NCBI GenBank assembly: GCA_015654495.1
Contig: JAATGW010000025.1
Location: forward strand, 1-33,338
DNA from: Chitinophagales bacterium
GTDB lineage: Bacteria > Bacteroidota > Bacteroidia > Chitinophagales > Chitinophagaceae
Reading direction: 5' to 3'
Length of the DNA: 33,338 bases
The position numbers and the translations under genes are program-made. Below, one piece after another: positions 24,840 to 31,893 of this stretch. Position 1 is the first letter of the stretch, and each line of letters starts with the position of its first letter. The notes below the pieces were generated by a model. The model worked only from the letters and a program-made list of their open reading frames with translations, was not told where the DNA came from and ran no database searches.

Positions 24840-25682
24840 CTACTTTCGGCTTCCGAAAAGGAGCGAGATATATCCGTTATTGAAAAAATTCTTTCCACCT
24901 ACACCTACCATCTGATCGATCTTCTTTGTATAATATTCGAAATTAAAGCCGAATTCAATTGCTGTAATAGTGTTATTAAATCTTGCCCAGTCAAACCGGA
25001 GGGCTGCTTTCGCATGTATGCCCGGAACAAATTTCATTTCACCCCAGCCTGAAGATATTCCTGTCCCCCCAACAATAAAGGGCCCCAGAAATTCTGCACT
25101 ATCAGCCTGTGTGTATTTTATTTTTTTAACCTGGCCTGAATTAGGCGGAGATTCAACTTCAATATAATATGGCCTCATCAAACCCGCTGAAAACCCTCCG
25201 GCAAAAAGGGCATAAACCCCTACCCCATTTTTATTTCCCTTGCCTCCGATCATGAGTTGCTGACCGATGCCCAGTTTCAACTGGTAAAATGAGTTCTGCT
25301 TTCCATAAATGAAGGGATTGCCAAGCACTACAAAACCGTTACCAATATTATCACTGGTACTTTGTTTTTCTTCCTTCGCATGCTTTTTTTCATTCAGTTC
25401 AATCTGATAAATTGTAGCCCTGTATGGAGTTTTTAACTTGCCCAGTTCATACGAAAGGCCATAGCCATCATTATTGAACTTAATCCCGAAAATATTATGT
25501 TTTCTGTAGGCAGGCTCTCCCTCCTCTTCCATCCGGATCATATTATTGATCCTTTCTCTTTTTTCAGCTTTTTTATCAGATCTGGATTTTGCGGGTACCC
25601 TTGACGGTTCAGGTTCCTGCTCCTGCGCCTGCATTGACAAAGCCAGCAGCAACAATCCTGTGAAAATTATAGGTCCTTTCAC
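24840..25682 (-). CDS. Exported protein, predicted outer-membrane beta-barrel type, function unknown
   Basis: A 280-residue protein starting with GTG at 25682 (the signal peptide begins MKGPIIFTGLLLLALSMQAQ, so this start is firm). After the signal peptide there is a charged region (about 20-55, rich in Glu, Lys, Arg and Pro), then alternating hydrophobic strands typical of small outer-membrane barrels, for example GFVVLGNPFIYG, FYQLKLGIGQQ, VGVYALFAGGFSAGL and the terminal YISLLFGSRK. I do not recognise a named family with confidence, although similar proteins occur near lipA in Bacteroidota. Probably co-transcribed with lipA. Divergent from the OsmC gene; a TAATTTGC box is at 25723-25716 on this strand. 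Confidence 0.7.
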   Translation of the reverse strand: MKGPIIFTGLLLLALSMQAQEQEPEPSRVPAKSRSDKKAEKRERINNMIRMEEEGEPAYRKHNIFGIKFNNDGYGLSYELGKLKTPYRATIYQIELNEKKHAKEEKQSTSDNIGNGFVVLGNPFIYGKQNSFYQLKLGIGQQLMIGGKGNKNGVGVYALFAGGFSAGLMRPYYIEVESPPNSGQVKKIKYTQADSAEFLGPFIVGGTGISSGWGEMKFVPGIHAKAALRFDWARFNNTITAIEFGFNFEYYTKKIDQMVGVGGKNFFNNGYISLLFGSRK

Positions 25683-25715
25683 TTAATAATATTTGTATTA
25701 TGGATGTAAATTTAT

Positions 25716-25723
25716 GCAAATTA
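25716..25723 (-). promoter_or_regulatory. Candidate promoter box TAATTTGC for the barrel-lipA unit
   Basis: The minus strand reads TAATTTGC 34 bases before the GTG start at 25682. If real, it overlaps the region upstream of the OsmC start, so the two divergent promoters would be interleaved. Confidence 0.3.
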
Positions 25724-25729
25724 CGAACA

Positions 25730-26146
25730 ATGACTTCAAATGTTATATACGAAGGTGGGCTGAGAACTGTTGCCACTCATGTCCGATCTTCGTCTGATTT
25801 TGAGACCGATGCCCCTGTTGATAACGAAGGAAAGGGTGAAAGATTTTCGCCTACGGACCTTGTTGGGACAGCTCTTGCCAGCTGTATGCTAACAACTATA
25901 GCTATCAAGGCAAAACATATGGAAAATGATCTTCGTGGGATAAAAATAGATGTGTTAAAAATTATGGCAGCCAATCCCCGCCGGATCGGAGGCTTAAATT
26001 TAACATTTCATTACCCTGAAAATTTTACTCCAACTCCTTCTCAAAAGGAAGAACTCGAACGCATCGCCATGACCTGCCCGGTCGCTGAAAGCATTCATCC
26101 GGATATTAAATTAAACGTCGATTTCAACTGGCCTTCCGCTTCCTGA
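25730..26146 (+). CDS. OsmC family protein (thiol peroxidase-like)
   Basis: A 138-residue cytosolic protein of the OsmC/Ohr superfamily, homodimeric peroxidases that detoxify organic hydroperoxides with paired cysteines. The first conserved cysteine is Cys52 in ALASCMLT and the second is Cys116 in MTCPVAES; the DAPVDNEGKGERFSPTDL segment before Cys52 is typical of the YhfA/OsmC-like branch found in Bacteroidota. I chose the ATG at 25730 because family members begin about this distance before the LRTxATH segment; an upstream in-frame ATG at 25700 would add 10 residues. It is divergent from the barrel-lipA unit, with the two start regions only about 50 bases apart. Confidence 0.88.
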   Translation: MTSNVIYEGGLRTVATHVRSSSDFETDAPVDNEGKGERFSPTDLVGTALASCMLTTIAIKAKHMENDLRGIKIDVLKIMAANPRRIGGLNLTFHYPENFTPTPSQKEELERIAMTCPVAESIHPDIKLNVDFNWPSAS

Positions 26147-26204
26147 TTAGGTCCGACCATGCTGGCTACTAAATTGATTTGCATAAACGTGCTAATATTT
26201 TTAG

Positions 26205-26212
26205 TAATTTGC
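26205..26212 (+). promoter_or_regulatory. Candidate promoter box TAATTTGC for the radical SAM gene
   Basis: TAATTTGC lies 4 bases before the ATG at 26216, with a TTTG at 26178-26181 that could serve as -33 (23 bases apart). Transcription from it would start at or near the start codon, giving an almost leaderless mRNA. It also argues against the upstream ATG at 26159. Confidence 0.3.
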
Positions 26213-26215
26213 AAT

Positions 26216-27274
26216 ATGGATGAACAGAACTACCGGCGAGGTCGCGGTGCGCAGATAAACAGCAGTAATCGCTTCCTGAAACATCGTCTCGACAGGGAGA
26301 TCGATTCTGCAGTTGATGATTGGGAAGAAAAGCCGATCCAAACTGTGTATATCGAAGAGCTGGCCAAATCAATTGTGAACAAAGTTGACAGTCCTGATCT
26401 AAGGCTGGAATACAGTATGAATCCTTATTCAGGTTGCGAACATGGATGTATTTATTGTTATGCACGTAATGCGCACGAATACCATGGCTTCAGCGCGGGG
26501 CTCGATTTTGAATCAAAAATTCTGGTTAAGAAAAATGCGCCTGAGCTACTTCATGATTTCCTCATGAAGCCATCATGGGAATGCCGCCCCATTATGCTAA
26601 GCGGGAATACCGATTGTTATCAGCCTGCTGAGCAAACTTACAGGCTCACCCGCCAGATGCTCGAAATCTGTTACCAGTTCCGGCAACCGGTTGGAATCAT
26701 AACAAAAAATTCATTTATTGTCAAAGACCTTGATCTGTTAAGCAAAATGGCTTCACAGCGCCTGGTTTCGGTTTTATTTTCAGTTACGACGCTTGATGAA
26801 AAACTGCGCAGGTTTATGGAACCAAGAACAACCACAGCAAGCCAGAAATTTAATACCATGCGCGAACTCAGCAAAGCCGGTGTACGCGTTGGTGTAATGA
26901 TCGGTCCTGTAATTCCGGGATTGAATGATCATGAACTGAGTTCTATTATCGAAGCGGCAAAAGACCATGGAGCCAGTTTTACGGCCTATACTTTTATAAG
27001 ATTGAACGGCGTATTGCCGCTAATTTTTCACGACTGGTTATTTAAAAATTTTCCCGACCGGGCTGAAAAAGTGTGGCATCTGATTGAAGAGTCGCATGGC
27101 GGCAAAGTGAATGATTCCCGTTTTGGCGTGAGGATGCGCGGCGAAGGGCCGATTGCAGCGATGGTATCGGAACAGTTCAAAAAATACGGAAAAAAATTTG
27201 CAATGAATCTTGAAGAGTGGCATCCGGACAGCTCCCAGTTTAAGCGACCCGGAAGCCAGCTTAGTTTGTTCTAA
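26216..27274 (+). CDS. PA0069 family radical SAM protein (SplB-like)
   Basis: A 352-residue radical SAM enzyme of the PA0069 family, distantly related to spore photoproduct lyase; the reaction is not known. The cluster motif is GCEHGCIYCYAR with Cys74, Cys78 and Cys81 in CxxxCxxC spacing. Other hallmarks are the N-terminal RGRGAQINSSNRF, the SGNTDCYQPAE segment and the C-terminal RGEGPIAAMVSEQF. I chose ATG 26216 because the protein family begins with an M-x-x-x-x-Y-x-x-GRGAQ-type segment. The upstream in-frame ATG at 26159 would add 19 hydrophobic residues not expected in this cytosolic enzyme. Monocistronic; a cluster of three palindromes follows the stop. Confidence 0.9.
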   Translation: MDEQNYRRGRGAQINSSNRFLKHRLDREIDSAVDDWEEKPIQTVYIEELAKSIVNKVDSPDLRLEYSMNPYSGCEHGCIYCYARNAHEYHGFSAGLDFESKILVKKNAPELLHDFLMKPSWECRPIMLSGNTDCYQPAEQTYRLTRQMLEICYQFRQPVGIITKNSFIVKDLDLLSKMASQRLVSVLFSVTTLDEKLRRFMEPRTTTASQKFNTMRELSKAGVRVGVMIGPVIPGLNDHELSSIIEAAKDHGASFTAYTFIRLNGVLPLIFHDWLFKNFPDRAEKVWHLIEESHGGKVNDSRFGVRMRGEGPIAAMVSEQFKKYGKKFAMNLEEWHPDSSQFKRPGSQLSLF

Positions 27275-27291
27275 ACCTCGGAGGTCTTTTT
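27275..27291 (+). terminator. Candidate rho-independent terminator after the radical SAM gene
   Basis: ACCTC-G-GAGGT (27275-27285) followed by CTTTTT. The stem is short (four to five pairs), so termination strength is uncertain. It starts immediately after the stop codon and lies between convergent genes. Confidence 0.5.
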
Positions 27292-27315
27292 GCCAAGGTT
27301 GGCATCCGTACGGAT
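27292..27315. repeat. Two abutting 12-base inverted repeats
   Basis: GCCAAGGTTGGC (27292-27303, five-base arms) directly abuts ATCCGTACGGAT (27304-27315, a perfect 12-base palindrome). Together with the terminator-like repeat just before, three small palindromes fill 41 bases between the convergent radical SAM and DUF2851 genes. No function is known to me. Confidence 0.6.
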
Positions 27316-27328
27316 CCTCAGGCTTAAT

Positions 27329-28639
27329 TTATTCTGCGTTTTTATCTGCAGCCTGAGAAAGGATATTCCGATTCCCTGAAATACGAAGAAATGTTTTGCC
27401 AATAGAACAGTTCAAACAACCTTTCTTGTCGCAATAAGATTTTTTCAATTCATGCAATGCCTGGGTATCGGCCGCATTTGAAGCAGAAAAACCCAGCCTC
27501 CCGTAAACTCCGATAACACTATTTTTTTCGGGATGCATTTCGTTTAGCCATTGCAGTGATTTACTGATGATGAGGTCATCTTTATAATAAGAACCATAAG
27601 CGTAGAGCGCCGGCACGATTGTATTGATAAGGATGTTCTCGATCATCGGATCTCCAAGTGGTTTCTCTTCTGACACCGACTCAACTCCCATCCTGTAATG
27701 CTCATGCCAGTAATCATTGGCCGTAACACGCAATCGCGTTTTTAATACTGACAACTGATTCTCCTCTTTAATAACCGAGAACAGGTGAACCGACTCCTTT
27801 ATCAGCTGCGCAAGCTGGGCCAGCCTGATTGTAGGAAAATTCCTGGGTCTCATTCTGAGGAACTGCACCTGTATTGAAATTGGTTTAAGACCATATTTCG
27901 TTTTTAGAAAATGATATTCTTTTTGTAAAAGTCTCGTGTATGCATCCCTGGCCTTGCCCCGCAACAGACCGGCCTGACCCAGCAATAAGGATTCAATCTG
28001 ATGTATCTGGTGTTTATGCCTGCTCAGTAAATTCAGTGGAAGAGATACTGCGACTGCTTCGAATGCATCAGCATTGATCTTATAACCAAAATTCCTCGCA
28101 AGCATCCGCCAGAAAACCTCACTCCAGTTTCCGTTTGAACGCTCAAGCAATTCGTAAAAAACGATGGATTTATTATTCAGCCGTTCTTTTATAAGCTGCC
28201 CGAACCATTCCTGATCATGTAAAAATCCATTGTTTACACATTCTCTTTCGCAGGCAATATGGCCCATATTATTCATCCAGCTCTGATACCTGCTGATAAG
28301 AATTCCCGGCACCCGTCCGCTGAGTTCCAGCACTGGAATATTCTCTGTTTCATATCCATCGTTTTCCCATACCACATGCAGTATCACATTTCTGTAATTG
28401 GGATCAGTCTGGTGATTGTGAAGGCGCCAGTCGGAACTTTTTATATGTAATTCGACCTGCCCTGCCCAGGCAGTATTTCCGATTATAAGTCTTGCATTGA
28501 TAAAATCAGGACCCTGATTGCTATTCCATTCGCCGGGAAAAATGATTTTTATTTCCTCACCAGTTGTAGTGATTAATTCCTGCTGATTAAAATAACCTTG
28601 CGCCCAGATAAACTGCAGCAGTTTTTCCTGCATCTGCAT
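27329..28639 (-). CDS. DUF2851 family protein
   Basis: A 436-residue cytosolic protein of DUF2851, a family of unknown function found mainly in Bacteroidota. The conserved N-terminal block is clear: FPGEWNSNQGPDF (34-46), GQVELHIKSSDWRLHNH (60-76) and YRNVILHVVW (82-91). The spacing of Asp45, Glu63 and His65 with flanking strands is reminiscent of nuclease-like folds, but this is only a pattern and no catalytic activity is established. The C-terminus has a cysteine cluster (Cys403, Cys408, Cys411 in SYCDKKGCLNCSIG) that could bind metal. It is the last gene of the minus-strand run starting at DUF2520, 74 bases after maf. Two ATGs (28639 and 28633) are equally possible starts. Confidence 0.85.
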   Translation of the reverse strand: MQMQEKLLQFIWAQGYFNQQELITTTGEEIKIIFPGEWNSNQGPDFINARLIIGNTAWAGQVELHIKSSDWRLHNHQTDPNYRNVILHVVWENDGYETENIPVLELSGRVPGILISRYQSWMNNMGHIACERECVNNGFLHDQEWFGQLIKERLNNKSIVFYELLERSNGNWSEVFWRMLARNFGYKINADAFEAVAVSLPLNLLSRHKHQIHQIESLLLGQAGLLRGKARDAYTRLLQKEYHFLKTKYGLKPISIQVQFLRMRPRNFPTIRLAQLAQLIKESVHLFSVIKEENQLSVLKTRLRVTANDYWHEHYRMGVESVSEEKPLGDPMIENILINTIVPALYAYGSYYKDDLIISKSLQWLNEMHPEKNSVIGVYGRLGFSASNAADTQALHELKKSYCDKKGCLNCSIGKTFLRISGNRNILSQAADKNAE

Positions 28640-28713
28640 TCATTTCTCTAAAATTAATGCGGACGCAGGGCCTTCCCAAGTGAAAAACACCGGCCGTTTC
28701 CGGAAAAAACTGT

Positions 28714-29292
28714 TTAAAAATGTTCATTTAAAGCAGTAACAACACGGTTTACAGGAAGCCCCATTACATTGTAGTAGTCGCCATAAATTCCACTGATGCC
28801 GATAACGCCGATCCATTCCTGGATGGCATAAGCACCGGCTTTATCAAAAGGTCTGTATTCCTCTACATAAAACCTGATGCTCTCCTCACTAAGTGTATTG
28901 AAATTTACTTCTGTTGTTTCAGCGAAAGCAATTTCTTTCATGCTGGTACTGATAACAACGCCCGTGATCACTTTATGTTTCCTTCCTGACAAAGAGCGAA
29001 GAATATTTATGGCTTCTTCTACATTTGTTGGCTTTCCAATGATCCTGTCGTCAAGTACAACAATAGTATCTGCAGAGAGGATCGGGTGGTCGGCTTCATA
29101 CATTGCAAACAGGGGCTTATTTCTTGCTGCAATTCCCTTTTCGCGGGCAACGTGTATGGTCACCTGCTCAGGGCTAAGTCCAGCCGGATATGTTTCTGTT
29201 GTTTCGCCGGGAAGAATATCAAAATTGAGAAGTGCCAGTTCAAGAATTGATTTTCTGCGCGGGGAGGCAGACGCCAGAACAAATTTCTGCAT
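28714..29292 (-). CDS. maf: Maf-like nucleotide pyrophosphatase
   Basis: A 192-residue cytosolic enzyme of the Maf/HAM1-like superfamily. Such proteins hydrolyse non-canonical or canonical NTPs (dTTP/UTP type in the YhdE branch) to monophosphates. Conserved features: LASASPRRKSIL (6-17), the catalytic Asp75 in SADTIVVLD, GKPTNVEEA, and the GAYAIQEWIG segment typical of the dTTP/UTPase branch. The ATG at 29292 shares one base with the TGA stop of the upstream UbiA gene (TGATG), so translation is probably coupled; a TTG one codon earlier is less likely as a start. Confidence 0.93.
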   Translation of the reverse strand: MQKFVLASASPRRKSILELALLNFDILPGETTETYPAGLSPEQVTIHVAREKGIAARNKPLFAMYEADHPILSADTIVVLDDRIIGKPTNVEEAINILRSLSGRKHKVITGVVISTSMKEIAFAETTEVNFNTLSEESIRFYVEEYRPFDKAGAYAIQEWIGVIGISGIYGDYYNVMGLPVNRVVTALNEHF

Positions 29293-30239
29293 CAATAATA
29301 ATATTTAAAAAATAACATGGAAATTATTCCGGCAAGCATAACCATTTTTATCATCGTGCTGACCTTCCCGAAATCCTTACTTGTTTTTGCAGAAATCAGG
29401 TATTTAAAAATGATCAGCAGCGGGGTGATGATAAGTACAAGATTATAAATGATCATCCACCACCATTGCAGCTGAAAAGCATAAACCTGTAAAATCAGTA
29501 TGGCAGCGATAAGCACAATCAGCCACACGGCTACAAATAATTTACTCGAAGGCATTCCCCATGCAACCGGAAGTGTTTTACAATTATACTTCATATCACC
29601 CTCCATATCTTCTATATCTTTTACAACTTCCCTGATCAGGGAAATAATAAAGGCAAAGCCTCCATATACAACAGCCAGTTTATAAATACTTGTGAGGTAA
29701 CTGATCTGAGCTTCGGGCAGGCTGCTTAAATTGAATTTTGCTTCACACACATACATGACGAGCACCACCCATGCTGTTAGCAGGGAAATCACGACGTTCC
29801 CGATCAGCAATTGTCTTTTGAAATTGGTTGAATAAAACCAGAGCAGAAAAACAGCAAGAAGATTAAAAATTCCAACAATCGGATTCCCTGTTTTCCATCC
29901 GAGATAAAAACTGATCAGCAGACCTACAGCAGAAAGACAAAGATGCCAGAGAATTGCCCACCTCCTTTTTATCAGTTTTTCAACAACCAGTCGCTCCGGT
30001 TTGTTTATACGATCGATATTAAGATCGAAATAATCATTGATCACATAACCTGCACCAGCAATCAGTACAGACGCGATGATCAGCAACACCAGCATGGGAA
30101 TAGTTAGTGTAACTGTTGATCCCGGATTATTCCCGTGCTGCTGAATTACAACACAGAAATAAAAAAGCACTTGTGTAAGCGCTATAAAAAAAAGATTAGG
30201 ATAGCGAACAAGTCGTATGAATGCGCCGAAAAGATTCAT
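29292..30239 (-). CDS. UbiA family prenyltransferase (geranylgeranylglycerol-phosphate geranylgeranyltransferase-like)
   Basis: A 315-residue inner-membrane enzyme with about eight or nine helices. Two Asp-rich motifs that bind Mg-diphosphate are intact: NDYFDLNID (68-76) and REVVKDIEDMEGD (203-215, with Asp208, Asp211 and Asp215). Proteins of this branch in Bacteroidota are usually labelled geranylgeranylglycerol-phosphate geranylgeranyltransferase by similarity to archaeal enzymes. The natural acceptor in bacteria is uncertain and could be a quinone precursor or a lipid. It overlaps maf by one base and follows the KdsC-like gene by 21 bases, so it is within an operon. No ether-lipid or menaquinone genes are adjacent. 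Confidence 0.85.
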   Translation of the reverse strand: MNLFGAFIRLVRYPNLFFIALTQVLFYFCVVIQQHGNNPGSTVTLTIPMLVLLIIASVLIAGAGYVINDYFDLNIDRINKPERLVVEKLIKRRWAILWHLCLSAVGLLISFYLGWKTGNPIVGIFNLLAVFLLWFYSTNFKRQLLIGNVVISLLTAWVVLVMYVCEAKFNLSSLPEAQISYLTSIYKLAVVYGGFAFIISLIREVVKDIEDMEGDMKYNCKTLPVAWGMPSSKLFVAVWLIVLIAAILILQVYAFQLQWWWMIIYNLVLIITPLLIIFKYLISAKTSKDFGKVSTMIKMVMLAGIISMLFFKYYY

Positions 30240-30260
30240 GCTGTGAAGATAACCAAGAAA

Positions 30261-30782
30261 TCAGATACTGCTAACCCCCGCATCTTTATTCCACAGGTTG
30301 TGGAGTTTTAGTACTTTTTCAATTACGTCCCTCACGGCACCTTTCCCCCCATCCCGCGATGAAATATATTTTGAAAGGGCCCGGATTTCAGGGGCAGCAT
30401 CGGCCGGGCAGCATCCCACTCCGGCAAACTGAATTGCACCAAGATCGGGAATATCATCACCCATGAATACTATTTCTTCCGGATTCAACCCCTTGCCCTC
30501 CGCCCACTGTTTTAATACCGTTACCTTATGGGATACCTGCTGAAATACATCAGTGACGCCTAAACGCTTTAATCTTTCAGCAACCGGAGCGGACCCGGAT
30601 CCCGTAATTACTGCAATATGGTAGCCGCTTTTAACTGCCAGCTGTAATGCATAGCCATCTTTAATATCCATCCGCCGAACCCATTCTCCATCCGGTAAAA
30701 TGAGCAGGGATCCGTCTGTTAATACGCCATCCATATCAAAAACAAAAGCCCGCACCCGCTTGAAAATTTCCAGCAGATTCAT
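30261..30782 (-). CDS. kdsC: KdsC-like HAD phosphatase (3-deoxy-D-manno-octulosonate 8-phosphate phosphatase)
   Basis: A 173-residue capless HAD-superfamily phosphatase, the right length for KdsC, which releases Kdo from Kdo-8-phosphate for lipopolysaccharide inner core synthesis. Motif I is FDMDGVLTDG with Asp16 and Asp18, motif II is VITGSGS (58-64), Lys86 in SHKVTVL is motif III and MGDDIPDL (107-114) is motif IV. The C-terminal GGKGAVRDVIEKVL is the conserved KdsC tail that contributes to the neighbouring subunit's active site. Other Kdo genes are not nearby. It sits 57 bases after the DUF2520 gene and 21 before the UbiA gene. Confidence 0.88.
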   Translation of the reverse strand: MNLLEIFKRVRAFVFDMDGVLTDGSLLILPDGEWVRRMDIKDGYALQLAVKSGYHIAVITGSGSAPVAERLKRLGVTDVFQQVSHKVTVLKQWAEGKGLNPEEIVFMGDDIPDLGAIQFAGVGCCPADAAPEIRALSKYISSRDGGKGAVRDVIEKVLKLHNLWNKDAGVSSI

Positions 30783-30839
30783 ATTCCGAAATTAATAAAT
30801 GGTTTGGGCGCCGATTGAAAAAATATATTTCTTAATTGA

Positions 30840-31619
30840 TCAACCAGATTTGCCACTATGCTGGTAATAATTTTTAATCGATGTAGTAAAAATCCCGTAA
30901 AACCTTCTCATTTCAGGATAATCTTCAAGCATCTTCAGGTGTACATCAATAGTCGGCTGATCATCACGCATAGCAGGCCCCGTCTGAACATCCGAGGGAG
31001 CAAAATCACTTAACCTTTTAATTGTTTCGTTTAAGACTGGTAGCAGCACTCCAGTATCCAGGTTTTCAGCTTTGCAGTATTGAAAAGTCTGAATGATCAG
31101 ATAATTGATAAAATTCGCAGAGTACACTGCAGCCAGATGAAACTTTTTTCGAATATCATCTCCGGCCTTTGTTACTTTTTCAGAAAGATCCCGCGCGAAT
31201 CCTTCTATTAATTTTATGGTATCCTCGTCTGACCCATCTACAAGAAAGGGTACTTCAGGGATCAAAAGGGTTTCCCTTCTTAAGGTTTGCAAAGGATAAA
31301 GGACTCCAAACGGAATTTTAAATTGTTTGAGCACGTTTACAGGCACGGAACCTGCCGTATGAACGATAATCCCAACCTGTGGCTTAAAATGCTGGTGGAG
31401 TTCAGGCAGAAACCTGTCTGAAACCGCAGCAATATAGATATCTGCTTCAGGCGGCTTGTCTGCAAAGGAAAGGAATCGTGATGTCCCGGGGCTAATCGGT
31501 GCAGAAAGTAGATTTTCAGGATTGCGACAAACAATTCCTGCGAGCTGATGCCTGGTTTTTACAATCATTCTGGCCAGAATCTGAGCCACATTTCCCGATC
31601 CTATTATCACGACGTTCAT
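30840..31619 (-). CDS. DUF2520 / Rossmann-like NAD(P)-binding protein
   Basis: A 259-residue cytosolic protein with an N-terminal Rossmann fold (NVVIIGSGNVAQILA, 2-16) and a C-terminal helical DUF2520 domain. The architecture resembles pyrroline-5-carboxylate reductase and 6-phosphogluconate dehydrogenase relatives, with the conserved HTAGSVP segment and FGVLYPLQT in the middle and GPAMRDDQPTIDVHL near the end. The family is common in Bacteroidota; no substrate is known. It is the first gene of the minus-strand run leading to KdsC, UbiA, Maf and DUF2851, and is divergent from topA across a 274-base region. Confidence 0.88.
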   Translation of the reverse strand: MNVVIIGSGNVAQILARMIVKTRHQLAGIVCRNPENLLSAPISPGTSRFLSFADKPPEADIYIAAVSDRFLPELHQHFKPQVGIIVHTAGSVPVNVLKQFKIPFGVLYPLQTLRRETLLIPEVPFLVDGSDEDTIKLIEGFARDLSEKVTKAGDDIRKKFHLAAVYSANFINYLIIQTFQYCKAENLDTGVLLPVLNETIKRLSDFAPSDVQTGPAMRDDQPTIDVHLKMLEDYPEMRRFYGIFTTSIKNYYQHSGKSG

Positions 31620-31728
31620 GTATTAAATATTTTTTAAACAACAAATTTGCGATCAAAATGCGGAAATTTTGACAGATTTTTCACCCGGATTTCGGGCTTT
31701 TACCCTTGTTTCATGGAATTTTTGTCAC

Positions 31729-31736
31729 TAATTTGC
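31729..31736 (+). promoter_or_regulatory. Candidate topA promoter box TAATTTGC
   Basis: TAATTTGC with a TTG at 31706-31708, 20 bases upstream, which fits Bacteroidota -33/-7 spacing. It would give a leader of about 150 bases containing the palindromes at 31824-31853. A weaker alternative, TTATTATTGC, is near 31788. Confidence 0.35.
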
Positions 31737-31823
31737 TCCTCATCCAGACCGGAACTGAGGGTCATTTTCTGAAATTATCAACATTAGCTTATTATTGCAG
31801 CTTTAAAATCCCGGCGACGGGTA

Positions 31824-31853
31824 GTTCCGGAACCGAAAATTTTCCGGAAAATT
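31824..31853. promoter_or_regulatory. Tandem palindromes in the topA leader
   Basis: GTTCCGGAAC (31824-31833) and AATTTTCCGGAAAATT (31838-31853) are perfect palindromes sharing the core TTCCGGAA, with centres 17 bases apart, 41 bases before the topA ATG. They may be a pair of operators for a dimeric regulator, or the two cores may pair in RNA as an 8-base stem with a 9-base loop. Confidence 0.45.
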
Positions 31854-31893
31854 AAGTGAGAACCCGGTTAAATTCCGAAGGAACCACCAACTT

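Noticed and set aside
26159-26215. Hydrophobic N-terminal segment (possible signal peptide) on the radical SAM protein
   Set aside because: The family is cytosolic and starts at the downstream Met; the upstream segment overlaps the likely promoter.
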